Notes: a model not told the origin generated them from the letters alone. 8,726 nucleotides of DNA from Burkholderiaceae bacterium (GCA_947461805.1 CANHMJ010000056.1:1-8726), one strand, 5' to 3'. Positions 1 to 5,793 are shown, counted from the stretch's first letter. Program-made: numbers and translations.

Positions 1-78
1 GCGGTTGGCTTTGGATTCGCCAGCGAATGCGGCCTTTAAGGACTCTTCAGTCTTTGTGCCTTTTACAGTTTTGCTCAT
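1..78 (-). CDS. Rubrerythrin, N-terminal fragment
   Basis: Only the first 26 codons are inside the window; the gene runs off the left edge. The translation begins MSKTVKGTKTEESLKAAFAG and continues ESKANR. This is the classic N-terminus of rubrerythrin, a cytoplasmic ferritin-like diiron protein that reduces hydrogen peroxide in oxidative-stress defence. The GES motif holds Glu21, which matches the first diiron ligand of the family (Glu20 in the Desulfovibrio protein, from memory). The start is secure: an AGGAG Shine-Dalgarno lies 7 bases ahead of the ATG. The C-terminal rubredoxin-like domain cannot be checked here, so a form lacking it is possible. The upstream AT-rich region with dyads suggests the gene has its own regulated promoter. 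Confidence 0.85.
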   Translation of the reverse strand, partial: MSKTVKGTKTEESLKAAFAGESKANR

Positions 79-85
79 TTAAGGG

Positions 86-90
86 CTCCT
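86..90 (-). promoter_or_regulatory. Ribosome binding site of rubrerythrin
   Basis: Read on the minus strand this is AGGAG, seven bases before the ATG at 78. It is one of the few strong Shine-Dalgarno sequences in the window and suggests high expression. Confidence 0.7.
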
Positions 91-122
91 TATTTACAGT
101 TAAATCGAAATGGAGGAGATGC

Positions 123-147
123 GATTCAATCAAAGATTGACGCAATC
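123..147. promoter_or_regulatory. Clustered GATT/AATC dyads, possible rubrerythrin operator or leader hairpin
   Basis: Three overlapping dyads occupy 25 bases: GATTCAATC (123-131), TCAATCAAAGATTGA (126-140, six-base arms, three-base loop) and GATTGACGCAATC (135-147). The cluster lies 45-70 bases ahead of the rubrerythrin start. If the CATAAT at 159-164 is the -10 box, the dyads fall in the 5' leader, where they could act as an operator or as alternative RNA hairpins. I could not match them to a known regulator; an FNR half-site (ATCAA) is present but not a full FNR box. Confidence 0.35.
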
Positions 148-357
148 ACCACAGGCAAATTATGCGGATCTTTGGGGTCTAAATAATCGTATTTTTGTAT
201 TGGCGTGATAGTTAAAACCAACCAAATTTGTCTTTCTGATTAACTTAATAAATGTGTCATATTTTTAAGTAAGTAATTACTAACAAAAATTGAAAGCAAA
301 AAAAAGATTTAACCCATTGTTTTTATTACATATATTACTAACTTAGGCCTGCTAAAC

Positions 358-546
358 TTAATTTGCTTTCAGTGCTGCGATCGATGCAGCGCAATCCCGA
401 ATGCCATAGTTGTAAAACTTGCCTGCATTTTCCTTTTTAAGGGACTGGGCGCATTCGGTAACGGAATTGCGTAAATTAACTGCAGGAACTGGGCTAGTGG
501 CCATCTCAAACTCCGGTAAAGACGAATAAAAAAGAACATCAAGCAA
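358..546 (-). CDS. Small Cys-containing hypothetical protein, possibly frameshifted at its N-terminus
   Basis: The open frame encodes 62 residues from a TTG start with no ribosome site. An internal ATG at 504 has GGAG six bases ahead of it and would give 48 residues, starting MATSPVPAVNLRN, with two Cys. The tail (KKENAGKFYNYGIRDC then AASIAALKAN) looks like real protein of a small exported type. In another frame upstream, an ATG at 575 starts MNRAALNCAFCLMFFF, which resembles a signal peptide. One extra base in the T6 run (A6 on plus, 528-533) would join the two into a 72-residue exported protein. So this may be a decayed gene, a sequence error, or a short intact cytoplasmic ORF. Family unknown. 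Codons 547-706 upstream hold nothing else I can support. Confidence 0.4.
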   Translation of the reverse strand: MLDVLFYSSLPEFEMATSPVPAVNLRNSVTECAQSLKKENAGKFYNYGIRDCAASIAALKAN

Positions 547-697
547 AAAGCGCAGTTTAATGCCGCTCGATTCATCCTACAGCATAAAATGAAGGCTTAG
601 CTTATTTAAAAGAAACAAAGAGACCTTTCGTTTTTTAAGTAAGTCGAGTGCCAGTATTGGCAGCCATTTAATTCTTTCGGTAACTGAGCCTGGAAAA

Positions 698-706
698 CCC
701 CCCCCC
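698..706 (+). repeat. C9 homopolymer directly before a start codon
   Basis: Nine consecutive C residues end exactly at the ATG of the 65-aa gene. Runs of this length are prone to slippage. Because the tract is upstream of the start codon, length changes would not shift the frame but would alter the leader and initiation context. Confidence 0.8.
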
Positions 707-904
707 ATGAAAAAAACAGACCTGTACAAAAATCTGGGGTTATCCGTGGCGCACAAGATGAAAAATTCGTCCAAAGTGAAAGGCCCTGGATCAGGAGCCC
801 AGGCTAAAACCAAGCAACAACTGGCAGACGAGTTGGTCAAGGCCAATCCATTATTGGCTGCCTTCTCGGGTAAGTCCAAGCCAAAACCACCCAATGAACC
901 CTGA
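707..904 (+). CDS. Small Lys-rich hypothetical protein
   Basis: A 65-residue protein starting MKKTDLYKNLGLSVAHKMK. It is basic (many Lys), has no Cys, no membrane segment and no signal peptide, and ends in a Lys/Pro-rich tail (GKSKPKPPNEP). I do not recognise a named family. The start is the first possible one in the frame: a stop at 590-592 is followed by no ATG, GTG or TTG until 707. There is no good Shine-Dalgarno; instead nine C residues directly precede the ATG. Its last 11 bases overlap the start of the acyltransferase gene, which suggests co-transcription and coupled translation. A large minus-strand frame across the same DNA lacks protein-like character. The role is unknown; the basic composition would allow nucleic-acid or membrane-surface binding, but that is only a guess. 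Confidence 0.6.
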   Translation: MKKTDLYKNLGLSVAHKMKNSSKVKGPGSGAQAKTKQQLADELVKANPLLAAFSGKSKPKPPNEP

Positions 905-1988
905 GCGATCCCAGTATTGCTTGATTGATGGATTAAAGGTACTGGCGGCACAAATTATTGTTTTGCACCACTGCGTTAGTTATGGTCAATTGGCCTTAGC
1001 AGCATCACTCCAGTTACCGAATGTCAGCGGCATCTTATTTGATTACGGCAGGTATGCCGTTCAAGTTTTTTTAGTGGTGGCGGGCTATCTTGCGGCGCAG
1101 TCTGCTGAAAAGTCCTTTGCGATACGCCATTCAAATGCAGGCGCACTCGGGGCTAGATTGCTGCTGCAACTGGCGATGCGCCGCTATTTGCGTTTGGTAG
1201 GCCCGTATGTTGCCGCTTTACTGCTCACCATAGTTTGCGCGGCAATGGCACGTCAATGGTCTACAGACGAGTACATTGGGCAGCCCGAAACCATCGCCCA
1301 AATCTTAGCCCATCTCTTTTTATTGCAAGGTATGTTGGGGTATGACTCCATCTCAGCAGGGGTTTGGTATGTGGCAATCGATTGGCAGCTTTTTACTGCG
1401 CTAGCGGTGGTCTATGCTGTTTTTCAGCGGCAGGTAGTGCGCATCGGTATCCTCGCCGTTTTGATTGTGGCATCGCTCTTGTACTTTAATCGTGATGCCA
1501 GCTTCGAAAACAGCTTCATTTACTTTATTGGTTCTTATGGCTTGGGCATCTTAGCCTACTGGGCTAGTAGCGTGAATGCAGTCAACGCAAACCTGGGTTG
1601 GATAAGCGCCAAGAAAGTACTTCTGGCGATTGCCTTGATTGTCTTTGTATCTGCACTGCATTCAGTCTGGCTGCGTAATTACCTGGCACTCGGCGTTGCA
1701 TTTTTATTGCTGTATGCAGGCAATAAGCCCTACCGGCATCCGCAATCGTGGCTCGCTAAAGCAATGCAGTGGGCCAGTGCTCGCGCGTATTGCGCCTTTT
1801 TAATTCACTTTGCATTCATCTTATTGGCAAACACAGTATTACTTGCATTGCAGGTACAAAGTCCCGCAATTAGCCTGAGTTTTATTGCTCTTGTTTCAGT
1901 ATTGAGTTGGATCGCAGCTGGATACCTGTATCGCTGGGTTGAGTTGCCTATCGGTCGCTGGCGTCCCGCCGTGTTGTTTCACCGCTAA
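894..1988 (+). CDS. Acyltransferase 3 family membrane protein (OafA-like)
   Basis: Integral inner-membrane protein of 364 residues, the usual size for the acyltransferase-3 domain. Such enzymes move acetyl or other acyl groups onto cell-surface sugars (O-antigen, exopolysaccharide, lipid-linked glycans). Visible hallmarks in order: DGLKVLAA then LHH at residues 25-26 holding the conserved His; VFLVVAGYL at 58-66 (equivalent of the FF-x-SG-F-L motif); RRYLRLVGPY at 96-105, the conserved Arg-rich motif; about ten hydrophobic helices; and a closing YRWVELPIGRW, typical of the last helix end. No extra C-terminal SGNH domain. The ATG overlaps the stop of the upstream 65-aa gene by 11 bases and has no Shine-Dalgarno of its own, so translation is probably coupled. 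It converges on apt with a 5-base gap. The exact acceptor cannot be read from the sequence, and no glycan-cluster genes are adjacent. Confidence 0.88.
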   Translation: MNPERSQYCLIDGLKVLAAQIIVLHHCVSYGQLALAASLQLPNVSGILFDYGRYAVQVFLVVAGYLAAQSAEKSFAIRHSNAGALGARLLLQLAMRRYLRLVGPYVAALLLTIVCAAMARQWSTDEYIGQPETIAQILAHLFLLQGMLGYDSISAGVWYVAIDWQLFTALAVVYAVFQRQVVRIGILAVLIVASLLYFNRDASFENSFIYFIGSYGLGILAYWASSVNAVNANLGWISAKKVLLAIALIVFVSALHSVWLRNYLALGVAFLLLYAGNKPYRHPQSWLAKAMQWASARAYCAFLIHFAFILLANTVLLALQVQSPAISLSFIALVSVLSWIAAGYLYRWVELPIGRWRPAVLFHR

Positions 1989-1993
1989 TCTTG

Positions 1994-2521
1994 CTACGCT
2001 ATTTTGAGTACAGCGTGGGATGCAAGCCCATTACTGCATAGCTTCGCATTTCCGCCTAAGGATTCGATTTCAAGTAAGCAGATCGATGCAATCGCCAAGG
2101 CGCCAACTTGGTTGATTAGCTTGGCAGTAGCAATGAGCGTGCCACCGGTTGCCAACACATCATCAATCAACAGCACGCGTGAGCCTACAGGTAAAGATGC
2201 GCTTTGGATTTCCAGTGCATCCGATCCGTACTCCAAACCATAGGATTCTCGGTGACTGGACAGCGGCAGCTTATTGGGTTTGCGTACTAGCACCAGGCTT
2301 TTTTGGGTATGCAGGGCCAATGCCGACGCAAATACGAATCCGCGGGATTCCACCCCAACGATGTGGCTGTAGTCAAACTGCTGGGCAATGTCCGCCATGT
2401 GCCTAATGGCCTGCGCAAAGGCAGCTGGCTCGCCAAGTAATGGGGAAATATCCCGAAACTGAATGCCCGGCTTTGGAAAGTCGGCGATGGTTGGCAGATA
2501 ATCAAGTAATTGCATTTGCAT
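1994..2521 (-). CDS. apt: Adenine phosphoribosyltransferase
   Basis: Cytoplasmic purine-salvage enzyme: adenine + PRPP gives AMP + pyrophosphate. The 175-residue length fits the family. The N-terminus has the characteristic DFPKPGIQFRDISPLL (residues 14-29). VGVESRGFVFA at 55-65 matches the family's ESRGF loop, and the PRPP-binding signature VLLIDDVLATGGT lies at 116-128 with its paired Asp and GGT. HRESYGLEYG (90-99) is the flexible-loop region. Two starts are possible, ATG at 2521 and ATG at 2515 (M1 and M3); neither has a clear ribosome site, and I chose the first. The gene is divergent from the nucleosidase-like gene at 2590, whose expected product adenine would be its substrate. It ends 5 bases from the convergent acyltransferase. 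Confidence 0.95.
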   Translation of the reverse strand: MQMQLLDYLPTIADFPKPGIQFRDISPLLGEPAAFAQAIRHMADIAQQFDYSHIVGVESRGFVFASALALHTQKSLVLVRKPNKLPLSSHRESYGLEYGSDALEIQSASLPVGSRVLLIDDVLATGGTLIATAKLINQVGALAIASICLLEIESLGGNAKLCSNGLASHAVLKIA

Positions 2522-2589
2522 AATGTGGATCAGTTTAGTTGTGCTGTTTGTTGATTGCGTTGCTGTCGTTATTACTCAAGGTAAATTCC

Positions 2590-3156
2590 ATGATGCGCCA
2601 CCCTTTTGTCATTATCACTGCACTCGAGCATGAGCTCGATCCGAAGCGACTGCCGCCGGAAACGGCAGTGGTTTATACCGGGATTGGAAAAGTAAATGCG
2701 GCAATTGCAACATTTAAAGCAATTCAAACATATAGTCCACGGGAGATCATTAATTTTGGTACCGTGGGACGAATTAATCCGGCTGTAAGTGGCTTACTGG
2801 ACATTGGTAGGGTGGTACAGCGGGATGTTTTTGCAGAGCCCTTGGCTCCGCGGGGAGAGGTGCCATTTTCTACGCGTCCGAATACCTATGTGTCTGATGG
2901 TGGAATTTACGTGTGTGGCTCTGGTGATAGTTTTGTTACGGAGTCTGATCCATGGCTGATTGCGCAGGCGATTGATGTGGTGGACATGGAGCTTTTTGCC
3001 ATAGCCGCGGTAGCACACGATGCTGCTATTCCATGGCGCTCATTTAAATACATTACGGACGATGCCAATGCGTCCGCTGGTAGCGATTGGCATAGGGGTG
3101 TGCAGCATGGCGAAGAGCTCTTTTTGGAACAATTGCGCAGAGTAATGGAACAGTAA
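2590..3156 (+). CDS. MTA/SAH nucleosidase-like protein (PNP/UDP family)
   Basis: A 188-residue member of the nucleoside phosphorylase/nucleosidase fold. Compared with E. coli MtnN (from memory): ALEHEL at 11-16 aligns with AMEEEV, so Glu15 matches catalytic Glu12; TGIGKVNAA at 30-38 and NFGTVG at 55-60 are the glycine-rich phosphate/ribose loops; VDMELFAIA at 131-139 matches VEMEA with Glu134 the ribose-binding Glu; ITDDAN at 155-160 puts Asp157 at the catalytic Asp. All key residues are kept, but the protein is about 40 residues shorter than MtnN, with a shortened middle (60-110). It probably hydrolyses 5'-methylthioadenosine or a related purine nucleoside. The frame extends to a TTG at 2539, but ATG 2590 has AAGG eight bases ahead and fits the family start; ATG 2593 is also possible. 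It pairs divergently with apt, which could take up the released adenine. Confidence 0.8.
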   Translation: MMRHPFVIITALEHELDPKRLPPETAVVYTGIGKVNAAIATFKAIQTYSPREIINFGTVGRINPAVSGLLDIGRVVQRDVFAEPLAPRGEVPFSTRPNTYVSDGGIYVCGSGDSFVTESDPWLIAQAIDVVDMELFAIAAVAHDAAIPWRSFKYITDDANASAGSDWHRGVQHGEELFLEQLRRVMEQ

Positions 3157-3181
3157 ATCGATTACTTCCGTATTCTGCGGA

Positions 3182-3772
3182 TTAGCGCATGCCTGCAAAC
3201 ACCTGATGCGATATCGGCTTGCCATTAGGCCCAATTTTGACGAGGACCATATCGCCAGAGCCAAGCACCACTCCTGTGAATGCCTGAATGTTGACGTGGT
3301 GACTGACCATGATGATGGGCGTCTTTGGAAATTGCTTTAGGTTTTTTTGAACCAACTGACGCAGCGCTTCCGTTTGCTGATTCGCTTGACCCATGCTTTC
3401 AAAAAAAGAACCAAGCGATTTATCGATCACTACTGGCCCTTTATTTAACAAGGTAGCAGTGTCAACACAGCGGCACCAGGGGCTACTAAAGACTTTAGCG
3501 CTTTCGATGCCTTGTTGGCTCAGCCACTGCCCGGTACGCTCAGCCTGTTTTTTTCCAAACTCACCCAAATTACGCTGCGTACTGCATTGATCGAGGCGAT
3601 AGCCCGAAGGATCGCTAAAGCCAGGAGCATCGGCATGGCGCATCAATAGAATGTGCTGGCCATCCGTCATTGGGCTGGCTAAGTTAGCAAGTGCTGCTGT
3701 GCTGAGGCAAAGCGTGATGACTAGTATAGTCATCGTACGTTGGTAAAGTTGGAATCGTGCTCGTTTTACCAT
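3182..3772 (-). CDS. Exported histidine phosphatase superfamily protein
   Basis: A 196-residue histidine-acid-phosphatase (phosphoglycerate mutase-like) protein. A signal peptide is evident: basic MVKRARFQLYQR, a hydrophobic stretch about 14-25, and cleavage after AALA near residue 29, so it should act in the periplasm. Catalytic elements: LMRHADA with Arg45-His46 (phosphohistidine), Arg101 in SSPWCRCVDTA, and His158 in MVSHHVNI. This is the branch often annotated as phosphoglycerate mutase or Ais-like phosphatase; the substrate is unknown. Cys63, Cys100 and Cys102 are available for disulfides. Its ATG overlaps the stop of the dehydrogenase gene by 7 bases, and an AGGGG lies about ten bases upstream, so it is the last gene of that operon. 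It faces the nucleosidase gene tail-to-tail with a 25-bp gap in which I see no terminator. Confidence 0.85.
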   Translation of the reverse strand: MVKRARFQLYQRTMTILVITLCLSTAALANLASPMTDGQHILLMRHADAPGFSDPSGYRLDQCSTQRNLGEFGKKQAERTGQWLSQQGIESAKVFSSPWCRCVDTATLLNKGPVVIDKSLGSFFESMGQANQQTEALRQLVQKNLKQFPKTPIIMVSHHVNIQAFTGVVLGSGDMVLVKIGPNGKPISHQVFAGMR

Positions 3773-4464
3773 GGCAATTTTTCCCCTGAGTAACTGTAAA
3801 AGCTGCCCGATTCAGACAGCGCCAATTGATTGAGTACAGTCAGCATATCGCGCGCCGCATCGATCGCCGGCCGACCAATTTGCTCTCCTTTAAATGGCTT
3901 GGAGAGTCGTGAATTGACAGTGCCGGGGTGGAGCGCAATTAATTTAGTATTGGGCTGTGTGCGTCGCAACTCAATCGCGGTCGTTTTGAGTAGCATGTTT
4001 AGGGCTGCTTTGGATGCGCGGTAGCTGTACCAACCGCCCAAGCGATTATCTTCAATGCTGCCTACTTTGGCGGAGATCACGGCCATGATGGCATTCTCTT
4101 TAGCAAGCAGGGTACTGAACTTGGCTAGCGTTACGGCAGGGCCAAATGCGTTGATCTTAAAGATGGCTTCTTGTTGACCGAAACACAAATCGGCCCCTTT
4201 TTTTTCAGGGCTCCACGCATCGGTATGCAAGACGCCAATGGCATTGATGATGAGGTGAAACGGGCCGCTGGACGCCAAGGCTTGGGCGGCCGCTCCAATC
4301 GACGATTCATCCGCATAGTTAATCGCTGGACTGGAGTGGCGATGAATGCCAATTACTTGGCTGCAACGGGGGTCAGCCTGAAGCAGTTCCAACAAAGCAG
4401 ACCCAATCGTTCCCGATGAGCCAATGATGAGGGCGCGATAGCCCTCGGGCAGTGATGGCATCAT
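3766..4464 (-). CDS. Short-chain dehydrogenase/reductase (C-factor-like SDR)
   Basis: A 232-residue classical SDR with a Rossmann fold. The cofactor motif GSSGTIG is at 15-21, NAIG at 74-77 (equivalent of NNAG), Asn105, catalytic Ser131, and the YxxxK pair Tyr148/Lys152 in YSYRASK, so the Asn-Ser-Tyr-Lys set is complete. HPGTV at 179-183 matches the usual PG motif. It resembles the small SDRs annotated as cell-cell signalling C-factor (CsgA-like). Basic residues after the second strand (HRHS, 41-44) suggest NADP(H). The substrate cannot be told. Its ATGATG start directly follows the TAA of the Trp-rich gene, and its end overlaps the phosphatase start, so all three are co-translated. Start M1 or M2 cannot be separated. 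Confidence 0.88.
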   Translation of the reverse strand: MMPSLPEGYRALIIGSSGTIGSALLELLQADPRCSQVIGIHRHSSPAINYADESSIGAAAQALASSGPFHLIINAIGVLHTDAWSPEKKGADLCFGQQEAIFKINAFGPAVTLAKFSTLLAKENAIMAVISAKVGSIEDNRLGGWYSYRASKAALNMLLKTTAIELRRTQPNTKLIALHPGTVNSRLSKPFKGEQIGRPAIDAARDMLTVLNQLALSESGSFYSYSGEKLPW

Positions 4465-4695
4465 TTAAACCCAGCCCTGTTTCCAGATGGTTGCATCTGT
4501 CAATTCACGCCAATCAATTTGCCGCACCTCTTTACTAAAGACGGCTTCAATCTCCACTTGCTTGATAGCCTCGTGCGGCAATTCGGGAAGAATAACTTTG
4601 CTCACCAAAAAATGTTTTTGCTTTTTGATGGGATGAACTGCAGTCCACTTGGTCAGCAATAATTTTTTTGGGCTGAGTGGATTTTTAGTCGGCAT
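4465..4695 (-). CDS. Trp-rich conserved protein, TIGR02450 family
   Basis: A 76-residue basic protein with the pattern of the TIGR02450 family: KLLLTKWTAVHP near the start, a KKQKHFLVSKV core, and a closing DWRELTDATIWKQGWV. Trp is at 17, 62, 71 and 75. The molecular function is not known. The conserved WTAVxPxxxxKHFxV core suggests a small single-domain cytoplasmic protein. It lies 17 bases after the lipoprotein gene and abuts the SDR with no gap, so it is inside a minus-strand operon. No clear Shine-Dalgarno precedes its ATG, so it may rely on reinitiation from the upstream gene. Family assignment is by recognition of the pattern, not by a search. Confidence 0.82.
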   Translation of the reverse strand: MPTKNPLSPKKLLLTKWTAVHPIKKQKHFLVSKVILPELPHEAIKQVEIEAVFSKEVRQIDWRELTDATIWKQGWV

Positions 4696-4712
4696 GGCGG
4701 ATCAAGAACGGA

Positions 4713-5096
4713 TTAAAGGACGGTGCACTGCATCGTTTGTGCGCCAAGTCGAAGTGCTCCGGATCCGGGTGTAAACCGGACCACTGCCGCTTGCGTATCG
4801 GCCGGGCAACGCACATCAAAAAAACTGTCATGGCCCAAGCTGCCGCAAAAACGTAAATCAGATTCGTTTTTATTGGACGGATTGACAGCAAATCCCTGCG
4901 GCGGATCAAGGGTCATCAGCGAGCGACTCAGCACCATGGTTACTTTTGCGCCGTCCGCCCCTGGAATGCAACTCCAGGTGGTGTAGTCGTTTTTATCGCA
5001 AGCCGTCAAGCCGCCCAGCAGGGAGGCCAACATACCAAGGCGGGCGATACGGCGGGCAGGAAAATGCATGGCAAGATTGAGTGAAGTGGGTGTCAT
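4713..5096 (-). CDS. Predicted Cys-containing lipoprotein of unknown function
   Basis: A 127-residue protein with a lipoprotein signal: basic ARRIAR, hydrophobic LGMLASLLGG, then the lipobox LTAC at 30-33, so Cys33 would be lipidated. The next residue is Asp34; in E. coli an Asp at +2 keeps lipoproteins in the inner membrane, and the same may hold here. Cys43, Cys84, Cys97 and Cys124 remain in the mature part and could form two disulfides. No known domain recognised. An alternative start is ATG at 5069 (M10), which gives a more typical 24-residue signal; neither start has a good ribosome site. It is the first gene of the minus run leading to TIGR02450, SDR and phosphatase, and starts only 35 bases from the divergent TIGR03643 gene. 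Confidence 0.75.
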   Translation of the reverse strand: MTPTSLNLAMHFPARRIARLGMLASLLGGLTACDKNDYTTWSCIPGADGAKVTMVLSRSLMTLDPPQGFAVNPSNKNESDLRFCGSLGHDSFFDVRCPADTQAAVVRFTPGSGALRLGAQTMQCTVL

Positions 5097-5131
5097 GTCA
5101 TTCTAGTGAATAAGCTCTACACTTGCTAGGT

Positions 5132-5425
5132 ATGCCATCACCAGATCATTCATCCTCAACCCCAGCAGAGCTTAGCTCGGCAGACGTTTCGCGCATCATT
5201 GAAATGGCCTGGGAGGACCGCACTCCGTTTGAGGCCATTTTGCGTACCTATGGCCTAGCAGAGCCTGCAGTCATTCGCTTAATGCGAGCCAATTTGAAGT
5301 CTGGCTCCTTTCGCTTATGGCGTGCTCGTGTGACGGGTCGCGCAACCAAGCATACCGCTCTGCGTAGCTCAGATGTCGATCGTGCCTATTGCCCCACTCA
5401 ATACAAGCAGTCGCACGGACGATGA
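5132..5425 (+). CDS. TIGR03643 family protein
   Basis: A 97-residue small cytoplasmic protein. The conserved core is easily recognised: SRIIEMAWEDRTPFEAI, then YGL..PAVIRLMR, FRLWRARVTGR and TKHTALR. This fits the TIGR03643 family; the DxxxIIEMAWED part looks like a short helix-turn-helix-like region (my reading, unproven). Function unknown. The frame extends to a TTG at 5123, but the ATG at 5132 fits better; a TAGG lies just before it, too close for a good ribosome site. The last four bases overlap the DCC-family gene start (ATGA), so the two are co-translated. From memory, this family is often found near photolyase/cryptochrome genes. Confidence 0.85.
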   Translation: MPSPDHSSSTPAELSSADVSRIIEMAWEDRTPFEAILRTYGLAEPAVIRLMRANLKSGSFRLWRARVTGRATKHTALRSSDVDRAYCPTQYKQSHGR

Positions 5426-5793
5426 AATCCCTCACACTTTTTTACGACGGCGCCTGCCCCTTATGCCAGGCAGAAATCCATTTTGTTGATATCAATTCAG
5501 CGCAATACGATCCGCAAACAATAGGGGTGTCTTGTGAAGAGGCCCTAGCAAGCATGTATGGTCAGATCGAAGGCGAGCCACCGATTAATGGAGTGGCCGT
5601 GTTTGGTGAAGCATACCGCCGGGCTAATTTGCCGCTGATGGCATGGATTTTTTCTCGCAGATGGATGATGCCGATTCTAGGGCCCAGCTACCGTTTCTTT
5701 GCCAAGCATCGCCATGGTATTTCTGGATTCTTTGGACCACCACTGCTGCGCCTTGTAAGAGCCTGCTATCCAAGCAAGCCCAATTCACTCTAG
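5422..5793 (+). CDS. DCC family thiol protein (DUF393/YuxK-like)
   Basis: A 123-residue protein with the family hallmark LFYDGACPLCQAEI at the N-terminus: Asp9, Cys12 and Cys15 make the DxxCxxC motif for which the DCC family is named. The family is labelled predicted thiol-disulfide oxidoreductase, but biochemical proof is thin. Middle and end show the usual FGEAYRR, PLMAWIF, PILGPSYRFFAKHR pattern. It is shorter than or equal to typical members (about 120-140). The frame is open to 5389, but ATG 5422 overlaps the upstream TGA by four bases and fits the family start. Located with TIGR03643 as a two-gene unit; no terminator seen after it. Confidence 0.88.
   Translation: MKSLTLFYDGACPLCQAEIHFVDINSAQYDPQTIGVSCEEALASMYGQIEGEPPINGVAVFGEAYRRANLPLMAWIFSRRWMMPILGPSYRFFAKHRHGISGFFGPPLLRLVRACYPSKPNSL

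Larger units (their letters stand above)
79..357. other. AT-rich intergenic region ahead of rubrerythrin
   Basis: I see no convincing gene in this stretch. It should hold the rubrerythrin promoter. A minus-strand CATAAT at 159-164 is a possible -10 box, but no good -35 box lies 16-18 bases upstream of it. Dyad elements sit at 123-147. Further left to right there is a perfect 10-bp palindrome AGTAATTACT (272-281), a repeated ATTACTAAC (276-284 and 334-342), and a 10-bp inverted repeat TGAAAGCAAA / TTTGCTTTCA (291-300 and 362-371). The AT bias makes short repeats likely by chance, so only the presence of the region is firm. Confidence 0.5.

Noticed and set aside
120..133. FNR box candidate ahead of rubrerythrin
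   Set aside because: Only the ATCAA half is present; the opposite half does not match TTGAT.
291..371. 10-bp inverted repeat TGAAAGCAAA / TTTGCTTTCA as insertion-sequence ends
   Set aside because: The 61-base interior holds no gene, no target duplication is visible, and AT bias makes chance plausible.
577..951. 124-codon minus-strand open frame
   Set aside because: It overlaps the 65-aa plus gene and the start of the acyltransferase, has no ribosome site and no recognisable domain; it is most likely antisense to real coding sequence.
2539..2589. N-terminal extension of the nucleosidase-like protein from a TTG, which would add a hydrophobic leader
   Set aside because: ATG 2590 has a ribosome site and puts Glu15 at the family position; the extension lies in the divergent promoter region.
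4465..4695. Trp-rich ORF as a tryptophan attenuator leader peptide
   Set aside because: It is 76 codons with dispersed Trp, matches a known protein family and is not followed by trp genes or an attenuator.
4685..4909. 74-codon minus-strand frame overlapping the lipoprotein
   Set aside because: The lipoprotein frame has a clear lipobox and ordered Cys; this frame has none of these.
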